This document shows, piece by piece, positions 7,114-8,183 of a stretch of 8,183 bases of DNA. Source of the stretch: Gammaproteobacteria bacterium (GTDB lineage Bacteria; Pseudomonadota; Gammaproteobacteria; Steroidobacterales; JABDKV01); assembly GCA_029862285.1 (NCBI GenBank), contig JAOTXR010000075.1, positions 1-8,183 of the forward strand, given 5' to 3'. The position numbers and the translations under genes are program-made. Position 1 is the first letter of the stretch, and each line of letters starts with the position of its first letter. The notes beneath the pieces were generated by a model, which saw nothing but the letters and a program-made list of their open reading frames with translations, had not been told where the DNA came from and made no database searches.

Positions 7114-8183
7114 TCAGGATGTTCCACTGCCGGCGTTCTTAAAGAACGCGACGGCTTCAGCAATCATTTCCGGACCCGTACTATCACAGCGTGGAAGTTC
7201 AGCATCGCTGGTACCCAGTGGCGTGGTGCGCTCGCCCCAGCGCATCACCGTTGCACCCCAGGTTAGTCCGGCACCAAAGGCCGGCATCAGGATAGTGGTA
7301 CCCGGTTGAATCAGGCGCTGTTCCAACGCCTCGCACAGACCAATGGGAATCGTCGCGGCTGAGGTGTTGCCGTATAGCGCTATATTTTTGAAAACACGTG
7401 TGCGGTCTATACCCACTCGATCGGCCAGCGAGTCGATGATACGTTCGTTGGCCTGGTGAGGAATGACCAGGTCAACATCGGCGACGGCCAGACCGGCTTC
7501 TTCAAGCACAGTCTTGCAAGCGAGCGCCATCCCCTTGACGGCATGCCGGAAAACCTCACGACCGTCGAAACACAGTTCGAAGCGCGTCGGATCGGGGCCG
7601 AAGCGATTCATCACGGTACCGAAATCGGCAATCATCAGTGCGTTGCCGGCCGCAGCTTCGCAGCCCAAATGCGAACGGATTATGCCGGCGCCAGATTCAC
7701 CCGGCTCCAGCACCGCTGCCCCGGCCCCGTCGCCGAATAACACCGCGGAGTCGCGCTGAGTCCAGTCGAGATACCAGGTGAGGCGCTCGGCACCGACCAG
7801 CAGTACCGGGCTATTCGGATAGTTGTTCAAATGATCGTCTGCAATCTTCAGCCCATAAACAAAACCGGTACAACCGGAATTGAGATCGAAAGCAGCTGCC
7901 CGTTTGTTACCCAGGTGTTCCTGCAATCGTGAGGCAGTATTGGGAATCAGCAGATCCGGGCTGGCGCTGGCGAAAATTATCAGGCCGATGTCATTGGCAT
8001 CGCAGCCGGCCGCCGCCAGCGCACGCCTTGCTGCAACCAGGCCCAACTCACTCGTATTGACATGTGAGATGCGGCGCTCGTGTATACCGGTGCGTTCGAC
8101 AATCCACTCATCACTGGTATCCATGATTGCGGCGAGATCGTCGTTACTCAGCACTGCCGGTGGCAGGCACTTGCCCCAGCCGG
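7114..8183 (-). CDS. Beta-ketoacyl-ACP synthase III family protein (FabH-like), N-terminus outside window
   Basis: KAS III enzymes condense an acyl-CoA primer with malonyl-ACP at the start of fatty-acid synthesis; relatives act in other acyl condensations. The frame stays open to the window edge. The residues before the GTG at 8154 read GWGKCLPPA, which matches the usual FabH N-terminal strand, so the real start lies beyond 8183 and the GTG is internal. Counting from that GTG: the substrate-loop sequence DTSDEWIVERTGI (12-24), catalytic Cys95 in SGCTGFVYG (codon 7870-7872), GDGAGAAVL (141-149), His233 in IPHQANER (codon 7456-7458) and Asn263 in YGNTSAATIP (codon 7366-7368). The Cys-His-Asn triad is complete, so the enzyme should be active. 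The fold normally ends near FGAGLTWGATVMRW (residue 306); about 40 more residues follow, including the pair CDSTG. It runs against the other genes and is probably a separate transcription unit. Choice between housekeeping FabH and a specialised paralogue is open, so no symbol is given. Confidence 0.93.
   Translation of the reverse strand, partial: GWGKCLPPAVLSNDDLAAIMDTSDEWIVERTGIHERRISHVNTSELGLVAARRALAAAGCDANDIGLIIFASASPDLLIPNTASRLQEHLGNKRAAAFDLNSGCTGFVYGLKIADDHLNNYPNSPVLLVGAERLTWYLDWTQRDSAVLFGDGAGAAVLEPGESGAGIIRSHLGCEAAAGNALMIADFGTVMNRFGPDPTRFELCFDGREVFRHAVKGMALACKTVLEEAGLAVADVDLVIPHQANERIIDSLADRVGIDRTRVFKNIALYGNTSAATIPIGLCEALEQRLIQPGTTILMPAFGAGLTWGATVMRWGERTTPLGTSDAELPRCDSTGPEMIAEAVAFFKNAGSGTS

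Noticed and set aside
8152..8154. GTG at 8154 (minus strand) as the start of the FabH-like protein
   Set aside because: The codons before it encode GWGKCLPPA, which fits the conserved FabH N-terminus, so the start lies beyond the window.

Overview
The window (about 57-58% GC by eye, dense coding, mostly + strand) looks like a chromosomal segment of a Gram-negative bacterium. An outer-membrane beta-barrel, a periplasmic FecR-like protein, an NtrB/ZraS-type sensor kinase and a REC-GGDEF diguanylate cyclase sit next to each other. The overall protein style suggests a gammaproteobacterium, possibly an environmental or marine lineage, but this placement is an impression and no marker gene is present to prove it. 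I see no mobile element, CRISPR array, tRNA or rRNA.

Layout: (1) 1-2190, the 3' part of a large outer-membrane protein whose start lies before the window. (2) 2199-3530, a single-pass membrane-anchored periplasmic protein with a FecR domain followed by fibronectin-like and Ig-like modules. (3) 3527-5401, a two-TM histidine kinase with a dCache-like periplasmic sensor, overlapping gene 2 by 4 bp. (4) 5488-6468, a response regulator with an NtrC-like receiver and an intact GGDEF domain, after an 86-nt spacer that contains a hairpin. (5) 6556-7074, a small three-TM DUF5658-like membrane protein. (6) 7114-8183 on the opposite strand, a ketoacyl-ACP synthase III (FabH family) whose N-terminus runs off the window. 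Genes 5 and 6 converge on a 39-nt gap with a small GC hairpin.

Working model (inference): genes 1-4 form one envelope-signalling unit. The barrel and the FecR/Ig-like protein would form a cell-surface or envelope-spanning structure. The kinase would sense a periplasmic condition through its dCache domain and control, by phosphotransfer, c-di-GMP synthesis by the REC-GGDEF protein. The FecR protein lacks the usual anti-sigma context: no sigma factor gene is visible and its cytoplasmic tail is very short. The most notable point is that the kinase and the receiver both look like the NtrB/NtrC lineage, yet the output is a GGDEF domain and not a sigma-54 AAA+ activator. The fabH-like gene appears to be an independent lipid-metabolism transcription unit.
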